Source: Salticus scenicus (taxonomy: Eukaryota; Arthropoda; Arachnida; Araneae; Salticidae). From it: a stretch of 64,000 nt of DNA. Where the stretch lies: assembly GCA_963930645.1 (NCBI GenBank), contig OZ005648.1, positions 194,715,304 through 194,779,303 on the forward strand. Direction: 5' to 3'. The position numbers were made by a program, and so were the translations under genes. The notes under the pieces were generated by a model that was not told the DNA's origin, did no database searches, and was given only the letters and a program-made list of their open reading frames with translations. This document shows positions 46,216 through 57,999 of this stretch, piece by piece. Position 1 is the first letter of the stretch. Each line of letters starts with the position of its first letter.

Positions 46216-46453
46216 AGAAAAAAAAAAAAAAAAAATACTGAAAATAATAATTTTTATTGTAACTGTAAATTAAAATTTTTATTGTAACCGTAACTTTAAA
46301 CCATTTAAACTTCTTTATTTATATATTGCTAGTTTCTATGTAACGTAATTACACCTGATGATGCTATTAGTATGATAGCGAAAAGCTTTGTGTAGTTTTT
46401 AATAAAAATATTGTATATACGTGTTTTAAAGTGGTTTTGTTACCTTTTATATA
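44640..46453 (+). mobile_element. Penelope-like element, right copy of inverted pair
   Basis: 5' truncated at the junction with the left copy (about 44640), it runs to a TTTTATAT end at 46453. 44874-46453 is nearly identical to the left copy in reverse complement. The 3' UTR has an A tract (46219-46236), a duplicated AATTTTTATTGTAAC block and a hammerhead fold. Confidence 0.88.
46347..46397 (+). ncRNA. Hammerhead ribozyme fold, right copy
   Basis: Stem I AATTACAC (46347-46354) with GTGTAGTT (46390-46397). Core CTGATGA at 46355-46361. Stem II GCTAT (46363-46367) with ATAGC (46375-46379). Core GAA(A) from 46380. Stem III is the palindrome AAGCTT (46383-46388), which can pair in a dimer. Predicted cleavage is after U 46389 (UUU, fits NUH). 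Penelope-like elements are known to carry minimal type I hammerheads in their terminal repeats. The extra U at 46362 is tolerated in some natural hammerheads. Confidence 0.7.
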
Positions 46454-47470
46454 TTTGTAATCCCTAATTCCTTTTATCATTATTGGAATAGATTGTAAAT
46501 ACAAACTTTAGTTAAGATAACGGTTTATACACTGAATATTAGATGAATATAGATAAAATTCTAAAAAATATAATGAACTTTATATAATAAATACGTAGAA
46601 TAAGTAACTGTATAAAGTTAGAAAAATATAATCATAAAAGTAATATAATCGATATTAATTTGCATTTTAAATATGCAATCACTTGAATTTACGTTGTTAT
46701 TTATGTGATCGTTTCTTAAAGCATGTCATGGTTTTCAAAAGTGTAGTTGTTCAGAATTCTAATAACTCAATAGATGGCAGCACTATGCAATTCTGAAAGA
46801 ACTTTAGTAAAAAACTTTGATTAAATTCTTTCTTTTTATTGGTATTTTAATGTGTTTTAAACGCTAAATTAATTCTTTTTTTCTTTTATTATTATTTATT
46901 TTATTCATGTTTTCAATTAATTGTTAGTTATACTTTAAATAATTTCTTTTTCAATTTGCTGTGAACCATTTTACTTTTCTGCGGTTCTATTCTAGTTTGT
47001 TCTTTTGTTGTGATTCTATCCGTGATTCTAACGGTAAGCTGGAAAAATTCATTCTAACGTATGAGCTGATATAAAGTCAATTATTCACGTTTATATTCTA
47101 TTTTGTGTATTTATTCAAGCTTTTATTCATGGTTTCTTAAATATGATGTTATTAATTCAATTGAAAGGAAGGTGAGTCCTTCAAATTCATTTTAAACTGA
47201 TTTATGATTTAATATAATTTAAACCAGCGATTTTTAAAACCATACAGTCCACGATTCTATTCAAAATCCCTCCAGCAGTAAATAAATGAATACTATTATT
47301 TCAGTGTCATACATGAAAATGTCAAATAATAATAATAATAATAATAAAAAGTTTAAAGGGTGAAATGTTATTACGACATTTTTCAAACGATAGCTCTTAT
47401 TGCAAATACTCAATGTTTCACAAATATACTGTTCCAGAATTAGGATAGTTCCAATTTTTATTTTAAGTTT
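46454..47470. other. AT-rich stretch without recognised gene
   Basis: An AATAGATGGCAGCAC block near 46769 is a common arthropod repeat fragment. A (TAA)n run lies at 47325-47346. Nothing else is seen. Confidence 0.45.
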
Positions 47471-47472
47471 TA

Positions 47473-47678
47473 CTGTAGGTAACAAAATTATTCGAGCGAT
47501 AGCAATAATTCCTGTGTAAAAAAAGTGCACTTAATGCTGATTTGTTAAATAAATCATTGTCTAGTCATGTCTTAGTCAGTCTAAGAACATGATTTGATAA
47601 GAATTTATTCAACAAAACAGTATTAAGTGTACTGTTTTTATATAGGAATCATTGTTATTATAATTTTGCTAACGACTG
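47473..47678. mobile_element. Palindromic MITE, copy C (diverged)
   Basis: The same element as 27636 and 39412, with the central TCTTAGTCAGT and ATTTATT arms still recognisable but about 75-80% identical. The left end is CTGTAGGTAAC after TA at 47471-47472, and the right end is GACTGT near 47678. An older insertion than copies A and B. Confidence 0.75.
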
Positions 47679-47679
47679 T

Positions 47680-48190
47680 TACATAAATTAATAAAATATC
47701 ACTATTCTAAAAACTTAACACTGTAAGAAATGAAAATTTCTACGGATCATAATTTATTTTAAGTATTCAATTAAGTATTTAACTAAGTAAATAATTTCTA
47801 GATAATTTTATAGGAATTTGCACTTAATTCTTTTAAAAATGCTTTCTTAATTAAAAATTATAAACTATACAGAAATGCTTTTTTTTTTTTTTTTTTTTTT
47901 TTTTTTTCGATTTCTCATATTTGACAGATGTTATAATTGTTCTTATTTAAGATAGCACACAGATGACAGTACACATTAAATTAAAACTATAATCTCAATC
48001 TTCCTTACATTTGTTTTTGAACATTTAATATAATATGCGAGAAGCATTTAAATAGTTCCTCGCATTTATATATATATATATATGTTCTTAATATATTTAC
48101 ATATTTATTATTTAGTTATTTATTTTGAAATTTTCTTTTATATACATTCTTTGAAATAATCTTTTGATTATTTATAAGAATCTACATAAT
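47680..48190. other. AT-rich stretch with poly-T tract
   Basis: T tract at 47879-47907 and (TA)n at 48068-48083. No gene. Confidence 0.5.
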
Positions 48191-48620
48191 GGTGTAACAA
48201 ATTTTAAATCAATTTGTAAGGCTTCAAGGAGTTTTCGTAAGAAGTTCGCAAATGGGGTTTTGCGAAGAAGTCGAGTTCATTTAGAATCTTTTACTCCGAT
48301 TATAAAAGTAATCTATTAAGGATAACCAGAAGTTATGAGTTAAAAAACAAAAGTTTGGAATTTGCGGAAAATAGCAATTAGTTTTGAATAAGTTTGTTGG
48401 AAACCAGTTTGCATCATATGCAAATTGGTTCTCCACGGTATAATAGGCGTTGTACTTTGTGTTCCGTGAGTTGAGTTGAGTTGAGTTCAGTTAGTTTCAG
48501 TCTGAAGAGCTTTACTTCACAGAAGTTCATTCAAGATGAATTTTGGAGTTTAACTTACTTGAAATGAAGTATTGAAGATAGTCGAGTCTGACAGAAGTTA
48601 TATCATCAACAAGTTATTGG
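48190..48620 (+). promoter_or_regulatory. Promoter-like or solo-LTR-like block
   Basis: Within unusually mixed-composition sequence, TTTGCATCATATGCAAA at 48409-48425 is a perfect inverted repeat holding an octamer (ATGCAAAT). An ATTGG (reverse CCAAT) follows at 48425-48429 and GGTATAATAGG at 48439-48449, in promoter order. A (TTGAG)n run at about 48470-48487 follows. The block could be a cellular promoter or part of a solo LTR. No second copy or downstream frame was found to decide. Confidence 0.3.
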
Positions 48621-50655
48621 TAATATGAAACCATTTATTCTTTTAGACTTAATTGAAAATGGGGTTGTTGAGTTTCTTTATGATACTGTAGAGTAGCTCT
48701 ATTTCTTCCTTTTATTTAAAATAATCTATAATTAATGTGTTTTTCTTAAGTTTAAATTGGTCTCTCTACTTCATTTCTGGAATACGCAGCAGCAATGGAG
48801 AGGTATGAAGTCTTCCAAGATTCTTCATCATAACTTTAGTTTTTCTTTAAAATATACTATATTTAAATGTCACTACTTTTGAATGAGAAGTTATAAAATA
48901 TATGTAAGTGTATTTTATCGCTATGATTTTATTACACGCATTTATACAAAATGGTGTTGTTCAAAAGGTTTATTCAATACTACTATTAAAAACAAAAATA
49001 ATTTAAAAGTTATATTTTATATACTTACACCATTAAAATAAATGTACTTTTTAATTTACGTCAAACAATTAAATATTTAAATTGGATTGCCTTTATTTTT
49101 TTATTTATACAAATACCAATTATTTTCTCTTGAATTCTTATAAAAAAGCGCAATGACAATTGCTCAAATACTACTTAAAAAATAATCTTTAAAATAGAAT
49201 ACGAAATTTTAATTATAAAAGATGTCACTTTAAAAATAATCTGTTTGATTTTATTTGGTGCAACAAAGAAAACTATTTGTTTTATCATTAACTTCAGAAG
49301 TAATTGTTTTATAAGTTTTCTTATTATGGAAAATAACACCTATAATTATAAATAACAAAAAGATGTAAAGAAAGTAAGTGTTACTTTATGAATGTTTAAG
49401 AAGTATTAGGATTTTATTTTATTATTTTCAGTGGTACAAAAGAACAAATTTATTTATCAATGGTGTTTTATTTGAAAATATTTTTGTTTAACATGTTCTA
49501 TTAGACAACTTTGTTATTAAATTAAAATAACTCATTTTAACGAATTAACGTGTTACATTTGTTAGGTTTTAAACGACGTTTTTTTCTGTTATTCTTTTAA
49601 ATATATGTCATTAAACATTTAACTTATTTTCATGTATTTTAAAATGTATATTGTGATAAGTTTGATAAAAAAAATCTGTGACTAAAAGACCGTAAATAAA
49701 TAAATCGTTAAAATATTTCAAAGACAATTTTTAATTTGTTTACCTAGACAATATTATTTCCATGTTACAAATTATTTGCGATTTTTAAAATATTAATAAT
49801 TTAAGAGAAGGTTTCCATCATGCAAGGGAACGTTTAATAAGACTAAAAACTTCAAAAGAAACCCGAGAAACGTTGGTTAAACATGATAGAATAATTTCAA
49901 ACTTTTTTTTAGAGTTTTATACATGGAAAAACATACCGAAATATACTTACGTATTTAAGCAAATGAAAAACAATTGAAATATTACACACAATTGCCTATA
50001 CTACTTGATTTCAAAACATTTTGGAACTTTTGCTAATTTAGCCTGGTATGCATACCATATGCAGCGTACGCATGTTCAGTATTGTTATTACTCGTATAAA
50101 AAGATGCATTTAAAATTTATATATATGTATAAAGCATATATATGTAATATATATATATCAAGCATATACAAATATATATAAATATATATTTGTATATGCT
50201 TGAAATCCGATATAATGAGAATTTTACTTACTTAATTAATTAATTTATAAGTTATGCTTAAATAATAATAAATCTTTTTTAAGTTTTAAATTGTAAAGTT
50301 TATTATTATATATGTACTACGTCTTTAAACATTAAATTGATTGTAACTAATATGTAAGTTCAATTTTCTTAAATAATATTTCAATTAATTATTAAATATG
50401 TGAGTATTGTTTCGTCAGTTGATAACATTATTCGATGAAACTTACCAGAACATCAACACGTACATATTGCAACAAAAAGTACCGCAAACCTGTCATTGAA
50501 TACTGAATATTAAAGTTTCTTATAAGCAATAATATACAGAAAGACGTATTTTATTGCATATTATGGAGTTTATTGGCAAAGCTTAAATTTTTTTTAGTTC
50601 GTCTAAACACATTGATGCCTTGTGATGAACATTTTTATTTATATTTTAATTGTCA
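48621..50655. other. AT-rich stretch without recognised gene
   Basis: No frame of note. A 46-bp perfect palindrome at 50158-50203 is listed separately. Confidence 0.5.
50158..50203. repeat. 46-bp perfect palindrome
   Basis: The arm TCAAGCATATACAAATATAT continues with AT, then two bases, then the exact reverse complement. It is embedded in TA-rich DNA and may be a cruciform-prone microsatellite derivative. Confidence 0.8.
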
Positions 50656-50657
50656 TG

Positions 50658-51109
50658 CACTGAGAAAAAAATCTTCAACTGACACCTAAAATCTAAATTG
50701 TGACTCTAGAAAAAATATTTCTATATTATCCTTATAAATTCTAGTCCCCTTGGAAAGCGAGTTCTAAAAACCTTTATTAGAATTCTAGAGCATTTGCCTG
50801 TTATCTCGAGGGTAAATAAATGCAAATAAATGATACTACAAGAGGTAGGTTTCAACAATTATAATCTTCGTTTATTACCGAATTTTAGAAAATCAAGCGA
50901 GAATTTGTCGCAATACAAAAGATTCAGAATATTCAGAATATTGTTTTACCATCTAGAAATGTGTAAACTAGAAATTCTCTATAATTTCGTCTATTCAGTT
51001 TAATGGCGTGCATTATGCGTATAGCTCGAAAATCTATATTTCTAGTTCAGAAATTTAGAAAATGGCCACTTATTCATTCTAGAGGAAGGCTGTTTTTTTT
51101 TTCTCAGTG
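50658..51109. mobile_element. 452-bp MITE with CACTG ends (TG target)
   Basis: The ends are CACTGAGAAAAAAA and TTTTTTTCTCAGTG, flanked by TG on both sides (50656-50657, 51110-51111). The interior carries many TCTAGAAA/TTTCTAG-type motifs (near 50704, 50740, 50784, 50953, 50968, 51039, 51079), likely subterminal binding sites. The end type and 2-bp duplication match the 272-bp element at 6095. Confidence 0.8.
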
Positions 51110-51111
51110 TG

Positions 51112-51763
51112 AGGAGCTTTTACATTTTTATGGATAAAAAAAAGATGTAAGACACCTGTCCGGTTTCGTAAGAAATCAAGGAGATTGTGGAGTTTAGTTG
51201 TTTAAAATCAAATTCATGTTGGATGCAGTGAGTTAGGATTTATTTTAGGAAGAAATAGTCTTGTTTGAAAAGCACTCCATAAAGTTTACTTAAATATTTC
51301 GTTTTCTGGAAGGTTTTTAGAAAATATTGAAGTGGAACGTATTCTTTGAAAATTAGAAGCAATTCTCAGAAATCGTATTTAAACAAAGGTGAATTTAATG
51401 TTGAATTCAATTGGATATTGATGAAGTGATGAGATGTTACGCTCTTTGTCGAAATTTAATGCTAATGAAAATCAGTATAATTGTCACACACCGCCACTGC
51501 ACCACGAGTAATTAATATCAATACACTTTATTCAGCTTAAATCATTTAAAGTTTAGTGTTTGTGACTAGAACTTTCCTGATAATTCTATCCAAATTAGTT
51601 TTGCTTTGATTTTATATCACTTCTTTCATTACTGTATTTAATTTCTCGCAGCGTTATCGTTAATTTCTCTCAGCCATTTGTTTCTCAGAAAGTTACCCCA
51701 GACAATGTAACTTCACAGAGTTACACTTAATACTGTTAGTAAAGTCTACTTTTATTTAAAAAA

Positions 51764-51801
<38 letters not shown>

Positions 51802-52262
51802 ATTCTTACATACATATTAAAAAGTTGTTTGAAGATTTCGAATTATTCCAGAGTTGTGTATTTCATATTACAAACATACACTACTGTTAAAATTGTATTC
51901 CATGAAAATAAATATCAAGGGAACTTAAGTCAGAAAGTATATTGTTATAATTTCAATAGCAATAAATATTGCTCTTGATTAAAGTATAAAAATAAATTTA
52001 CTATATTCACACGACAGTTATGTAACAACTTCCGCTCCGCATATTTAAAACAAGAAAAAAAAATCAGTTAAGTAATTTTAAAGATTGTGTACCAAGCATC
52101 ACTTAAATACTAAACATTACGATGTGAATATCGTGAAATACATAATTTTGTTTTAATTTTTTCGATTTTTTTTGAACTATAAAAATAATTTTCGTTCCTT
52201 ATTTAAATTTATACTTTATTCTTACATTTAAATCATCTTTTTACGTTATACTGCAATTTATA

Positions 52263-52317
<55 letters not shown>

Positions 52318-53061
52318 TATATAATATTGCAATACTTACTAGAGAAAATATAATTTATCTTTAAATAATTGTAGCTTTGAAAATATATCACCTTTTTTTT
52401 AGTATAAAATTCCGATTTAATTTATTTAAATAATAAATGAAAGTAAAGATAAGTTACAAAAAATAGACAGTATATGTTTAAATATTCAGATTGTATCTTC
52501 AAGTTGTTTCAAAAGAGTCTCTAAAGAGTAGAAAAGATATCAAATAAAAGGAATCATTAAAGAAAGAAAAAAAAAAGCCAAAAAAACAACATTCGATTTG
52601 TTTATCTCTCAAAAAATTCATGAGGATTTCTTTTATGTAAATGTTGCTTTTAGTGTTATTTTGGCTGATAAATAAAACAGTGTACGCAACATTTTGTTAA
52701 GTAAAGTTCTTCTTGAGTATAAACAACTGAATGTTTAACTTTATAAAATGTCTTTTAAAAAAGACTGTTGTTAAAAACATCTAAATATTTGATGCGTGAA
52801 AAAAAAAAAAAAAAAGAACTTAAGTATTAAAAAGAATATGCAGTAATAAGTAACAAATCTTGCAGTTTTTGCTAACAATATTAGTGTGGTTTGCTTCAAT
52901 TTAATTCATTTTATTTATCTATTTTGTTAGAAATGGATCTAAATAACAATACAATGTTTTCGTAAAAACATACAGAATTTATTGCATCTAATAACACTAA
53001 GTCAAAGGGAACAAATTTTCATAATAAAATTTCTATGAAAAATAGGCGGTTTTTAAGTTAT
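51112..53061. other. AT-rich stretch with microsatellites
   Basis: A tract at 51759-51799, (TA)n at about 52265-52311, A run at 52799-52815. No gene is recognised. Confidence 0.55.
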
Positions 53062-53069
53062 ATATATAT

Positions 53070-53258
53070 CAGGCCTCGCAGCGTTCCTAAAATTTTACTC
53101 CCATTTTATTATATTGACACCACTATCGTAACTAAAAAAAAATTCTTGAATGGTTTGATGCTAAAACATGTCTAAACACTAAGCAAAAAGTACTATTTTA
53201 CCATAGTGGTGTGAGTGTAATTAAATGAGTGTAAAATTTTAGGAACGCTGCGAGGCCT

Positions 53259-53259
<1 letters not shown>
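53070..53259. mobile_element. 190-bp hAT-type MITE
   Basis: The ends are CAGGCCTCGCAGCGTTCC and its reverse complement GGAACGCTGCGAGGCCTG. Arms extend through AAAATTTTA, and the interior ACACCACTAT/ATAGTGGTGT also pairs. Flanks ATATATAT and ACATATAT (7 of 8) fit an 8-bp duplication, although TA-rich flanks make this weak. CAGG...CCTG ends suit the hAT superfamily. Confidence 0.65.
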
Positions 53260-53311
<52 letters not shown>

Positions 53312-53485
53312 TTATTTATATATTTATGTATATGGTTTTCTTTCTTTTTTCTTTTTTTTTCACTAATGGATGTATACTGCAGCGCTTCCTTATGTTTTTC
53401 ATTTACTGAAAATAGCTTCCAATCGACATATACTTGTTTTAACAAATCTAACAATGAATTCTTCTTCTTCTTCTTCTTCTTCTTC

Positions 53486-53516
<31 letters not shown>

Positions 53517-54895
53517 GAAGAACACTGCTACTATACGTATACAAATATACACACGCATATATATGTATATTCTTTAGTACGGGAACCCTCTGAGTGAACG
53601 GGAACCCTCTTCTTAAAAACTCACAATTTAAAACTAACTTAAAAACTAAACTGAAAATTATCTTTTCCATTCCAAGCAGGTGGCAGGTGTAGTCACGTGA
53701 TCGCGATAACACCGTCTGGGTAAGGGGAAGTCATTCTATACACTGGAGAAGAGAGCAGAAGATTCTAGATTAAAATTACATTAGAATTGCGCAATATAAT
53801 AAATAACGGTTTTCTTTCATTGGAAAATAAAATAAATTTACGTATATATATATATATATATATACAGGGTGTCCCAAACAGATTGAAACGCGGTTTATTT
53901 CTTTACCTGTTAGAGATGAGAGCGTAATGTAAATTGCAAAAGTGTACAAAATAAGATAGGAAATAAAATTGCGCTAATAATAATAATAATAATCTTCCTG
54001 TTAATTTTAAAAACTATATTTTTAAAATTTTTATTCGACTCCTCAAGACAAATTTAGTCAAAGTTTTTATTTTCAATGCAATGATATCATTGCAAAAAAA
54101 AAAAAAAAAAAAAACGCATTATTGTATCTTTAAAACTGAATTAATTATAGGGACCATATATTAAAATAGAAATGTAAATTTGTGACATATTATAAAACAT
54201 AAAATGTATCATAGCATTTGCATTAAAATTCTAAGTATAATTTAAATGCATTTGAGAACTTTTCGACACATTATGTTTTCCATCTAAACATTTCCGTTAT
54301 CAATTCGTAAATGATCCCTATTTTCCCTGAAATGCGAGCCTTTTAGATATTACGGTAAAATGGCATATGTCACTCTTTTTTTTCTGTATCGTAATTCGGT
54401 TGATTTTAAAGATACAGTTATGCAGCTTTTTCAAATGGTCTTGTTGAATGAAAAATAAAAACTTTGTAATCGACAAAATTTACGTGAAGTTACATTTTTT
54501 TTTTTTTTTTTTTATGTAACTTTTCAAAAATTAATGGTAGGGTTTTTTCTTAATGTAGTCGGCTAATGTGTATATTCTGTAAATCAAAAATATCGAATAT
54601 AATGGATATTATTAATTTTTAAGAAATTAATGTGTAGTGTGCGCTGAATTTTTAATCTAATATTTATATTTTTGCTAAACATACATATTTATTTTAAGAG
54701 ATTGGTAGTATGTGGGTAATATAAAGCAAAATATTATACGGTGTACATCAATATATTTCATAAAACGTTCAACAAAGTAAAAGCCATAGTAACATAACGG
54801 ATGCGGTGCTGTCAACTTTTAGGGAATTTTTTATTCAATATAATAACTAAATTTTTGTTGAAATGTTTGTCTAAATGTTTGTCTAAATGTATGTA
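53260..54895. other. AT-rich stretch with long microsatellites
   Basis: (TA)n at 53262-53307, (TTC)n running into a T tract at 53459-53511, (TA)n at 53843-53864 followed by an ACAGGGTGTCCCAAACAG transposon-like end at 53865-53882, A tract at 54095-54114, T tract at 54497-54513. The 134-codon minus-strand frame at 53308-53712 runs through the TTC/T repeat and is not coding. Confidence 0.55.
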
Positions 54896-54899
54896 TGTT

Positions 54900-55557
54900 C
54901 CGAGTGTCCCATAAGTCTGTAGACATTTTAAAAATATATAAAAATTTAAGGAATTGACAGATTTAAACGTGGTTTGCGAACAGTTATTCTCATGGAGAGG
55001 TTTTTTTTTTTTTTTTTTTTTTTTTTTGTAAAGAAAAAAATAATATTTACAAATTTCGTCGATAGAAAGGCGCTGTACGTGAACAAATCAAAAATTCCCA
55101 TGAAAACTTTTTTTTTTCCATGCGAATCTTTAAAGGCGAATAAATTCTATTCTGTGTGTTAACTATTAAAACAAATTTCAGTTTGCAAGCGAGTTAGAAC
55201 ACTGATATTTACAGTTACAATCGGCGCAATTCTTAGTTCAGGGGAAATAACTTCACCAAAAACGCTTTATCCACCAAGTCAGCATCGCAATTACACTTCA
55301 TGTACGCACAAGTAGGAAGCAAAAAAAAAAAAAAAAAAAAAAAAAGCTGTGTTAATCGTCGAACCGTGTAATTTATAGGAATATGATTTGCATTATTCTC
55401 ATTACGCGTCCATGCAGCGCACTCTGTAGACGAAAAAATTTACTTTTTTTTTTCTTTCTTCACCAAAAAAAAATTCAGGAGAATAACTTTTCCACAAACC
55501 GCATTTAATTATATCGATTTCTTCAGTTTTCAGTTTACTGACTTGTGGGACACCCAT
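54900..55557. mobile_element. Degenerate inverted-repeat transposon
   Basis: GAGTGTCCCATAAGTCTGTA at the left and GACTTGTGGGACACCC at the right are inverted. The match continues inward for about 110 bp (CGTGGTTTGCGAACAGTTATTCTC versus GAGAATAACTTTTCCACAAACCGC). The interior has T and A tracts and no frame. Possibly mariner-related; the family is not proven. Confidence 0.5.
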
Positions 55558-55559
55558 TA

Positions 55560-56090
55560 TGATCGATATATATCATATATAAATTTTCAAATTGGTGGTA
55601 ATTATTAAATACAAAAATCCCTACCTGTTGGCAACTTTGGATGAATACAACTGGAAACTGAATGGCATGCAGATTGGTGGTGACCAAATTTTACATTACT
55701 TTCATCAAGTAAAAATAAATAAATAAATAAAATAAAAACAAGTTTTGGTAATTTGCTATTTGGGATTTTATATATTGCGTACGTTGCTTATTGTTTCATA
55801 CTTATGCTATAATAATATGCAAAATAATAATATGCATAATTCTATAAATTACAGCTGATAGTATTGATTCATTTTCTTTAAGGAAGTCGTCGTTTGAAAT
55901 AATCCACAACCACTCTTCTATAGTATGGTGGTTTTTGATTGGTCACGGAACACTGAGGATTCATTTAACTGCAGATGATGATTATGTAGAGACGTCTGGA
56001 GAATATATTATAAACAATATATTTTTATTTAGTAATTACACACGTCTGCAAAAATTATGTTGGTAAAGTTTTATATGATAATTTTATCTG
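55560..56090. other. AT-rich stretch without recognised gene
   Basis: Only short TAAA and TA runs were noticed. Confidence 0.5.
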
Positions 56091-56095
56091 ATACA

Positions 56096-56396
56096 TATGT
56101 TTTTTGGTGTGCTGAAACTGATAATAATGCCAGATTTTCACTATCACGCATAGATTTTTTTTTTAACTTTGGGTGTCTACCGACATAATTTCTTCATTTT
56201 CGGTAGTTTCTAGTATGTTTCCATGAGAAATTATAATTCATCATGGAAATATACTGTAAAAGTTACCATAAAATTGTATTCATTGAAGTGTCACAGAAGA
56301 AATCGTGTCGGTAGACACCCTGTATTCGTATACGTGCTAGCTTCAGTATATGTAAAAACTAGCTTCAGTTTCGGGTTCAGCACACCAAAAAACATA
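56096..56396. mobile_element. 300-bp two-tier palindrome
   Basis: The outer arms TATGTTTTTTGGTGTGCTGA (56096-56116, 21 bp) and 56376-56396 are perfect reverse complements. The inner arms GGGTGTCTACCGACA (about 56171) and TGTCGGTAGACACCC (about 56307-56321) are also perfect and extend through AATTTCTTC. The sequence between outer and inner arms is poorly matched. Likely a MITE, or one element inside another. Confidence 0.6.
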
Positions 56397-57551
56397 AAGA
56401 CCAGAGGAAATTATCAAATCAAATTTTTAGATGTAGGCTTATGTTATTAACATTAAGTTTTAGCTGCAATTAAAATTTTATGAAATTTCGATGTATTCAG
56501 TTATTAAATTTTACAATTTACGTATCAATTTGTTTACTGAGTATGTAGAGAAATCTTAAAAAAAAAAAAAAAAACAAATAAATATATAATGTGTATATAA
56601 TGTTTATTAAAATTATTATTTAATAATAATTGATATTTACGATCTGTCGCGTATTAAGTTTCTTTTTTTTTTTTTTTTTTTTTTACATTTTAATGAAAAT
56701 ATTTCTTTCTTTATATTTATGCTATTTTTTTCATTTTTTAAAATTAAAAAAAAAAAAAACATTTGTTAAAAAAATAATGCAAAGTAGAAAAGATAAAAAT
56801 AAAACAGACTGTAAGGAGTAATATTAGTTAATTGTACAAGATGTTTTAAAGTCTCTAACAATATTTTTATTGTATACTAGTTCGGTTCACCCGCATCTCT
56901 AGTCATTAAATTTTAATGAATTTATAAAAAATTTGAATAGCTATTTTTCTTAATTTTATATATATACATATATTATTTTATTAAAAAAAAAAAAAAAAAA
57001 AAAAAATCAACGAAACCTCTCTGGCCCTCACTTCAGGTAATCACACCACGCTGGGTTTGAATTCCACTGCCTGCAATATTACCTCTCTGAGCACTTTAAT
57101 ATATATATATATATATATATATATTAATCGGACGACAGGTGGAGCTGTTATTATTTAAGAATTACTGATTTAAAGATGACTGTGTCTTACTATCTATTAT
57201 ATATTATAGTTTTGACACCATGTATTTCACTTCGTCATTTGTACTTGTACTATATTACCATTTTATTACCATTTGATCAATACAAGAAATAATAATAACA
57301 ATAATTTTCATTTCAAAGTATTAAATAAATAAATTTTAATTAAACTTAAATTTTTAAAAGTTTAATCTTTTCTACTATATTACCATTTTCCGTTAAGTAA
57401 AACAAACTAAGGAACATTTTTTTTTTCAAAATAATTAATTAATTGAATGAAAATTAAATAGTATAACAGCCATTGCTATGCGACGAAGACGCATAAAAAT
57501 GGAAAAATAAATGTAAGAAAGTGAAAAAGATGTAAAAATGGGTAAAATCTA

Positions 57552-57600
<49 letters not shown>

Positions 57601-57967
57601 GAATTGAAATTTGAAAACTGAAATAATGTCAATGAGGTGCGATCCTACAGGTTCCGAGCTACCCCCCTACAGAGTTTTGTAAATCTACATATCTGTAGTT
57701 TAAGCTATAGATCGCAGAGAGATGCACATATCTACACAGACACTTCTCTTTATTTATGTAGGTAATAATTATTTGCATACAGTATTTTCGTATGCTAATT
57801 ACAAAAGGACTGTATGTATACATTATCTTCTTAAACTTTCTACATAAACTCAGTTTTATAACGTTACTTACGCAGATCCTGAAACTGGACTAATTTCATA
57901 CGAACTCGAACGAACTAGAACGAACACTCGTACGAACTTTTTTATTATTTATTGGTTCAAAAATGGT

Positions 57968-57999
<32 letters not shown>

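Noticed and set aside
47261..47530. 89-codon hydrophobic minus-strand frame
   Set aside because: It overlaps a TAA microsatellite and a MITE end; the hydrophobicity comes from AT-rich composition.
53308..53712. 134-codon minus-strand frame
   Set aside because: Its core is poly-Lys from a TTC/T microsatellite and it crosses a TA repeat. No domain and no coding bias.
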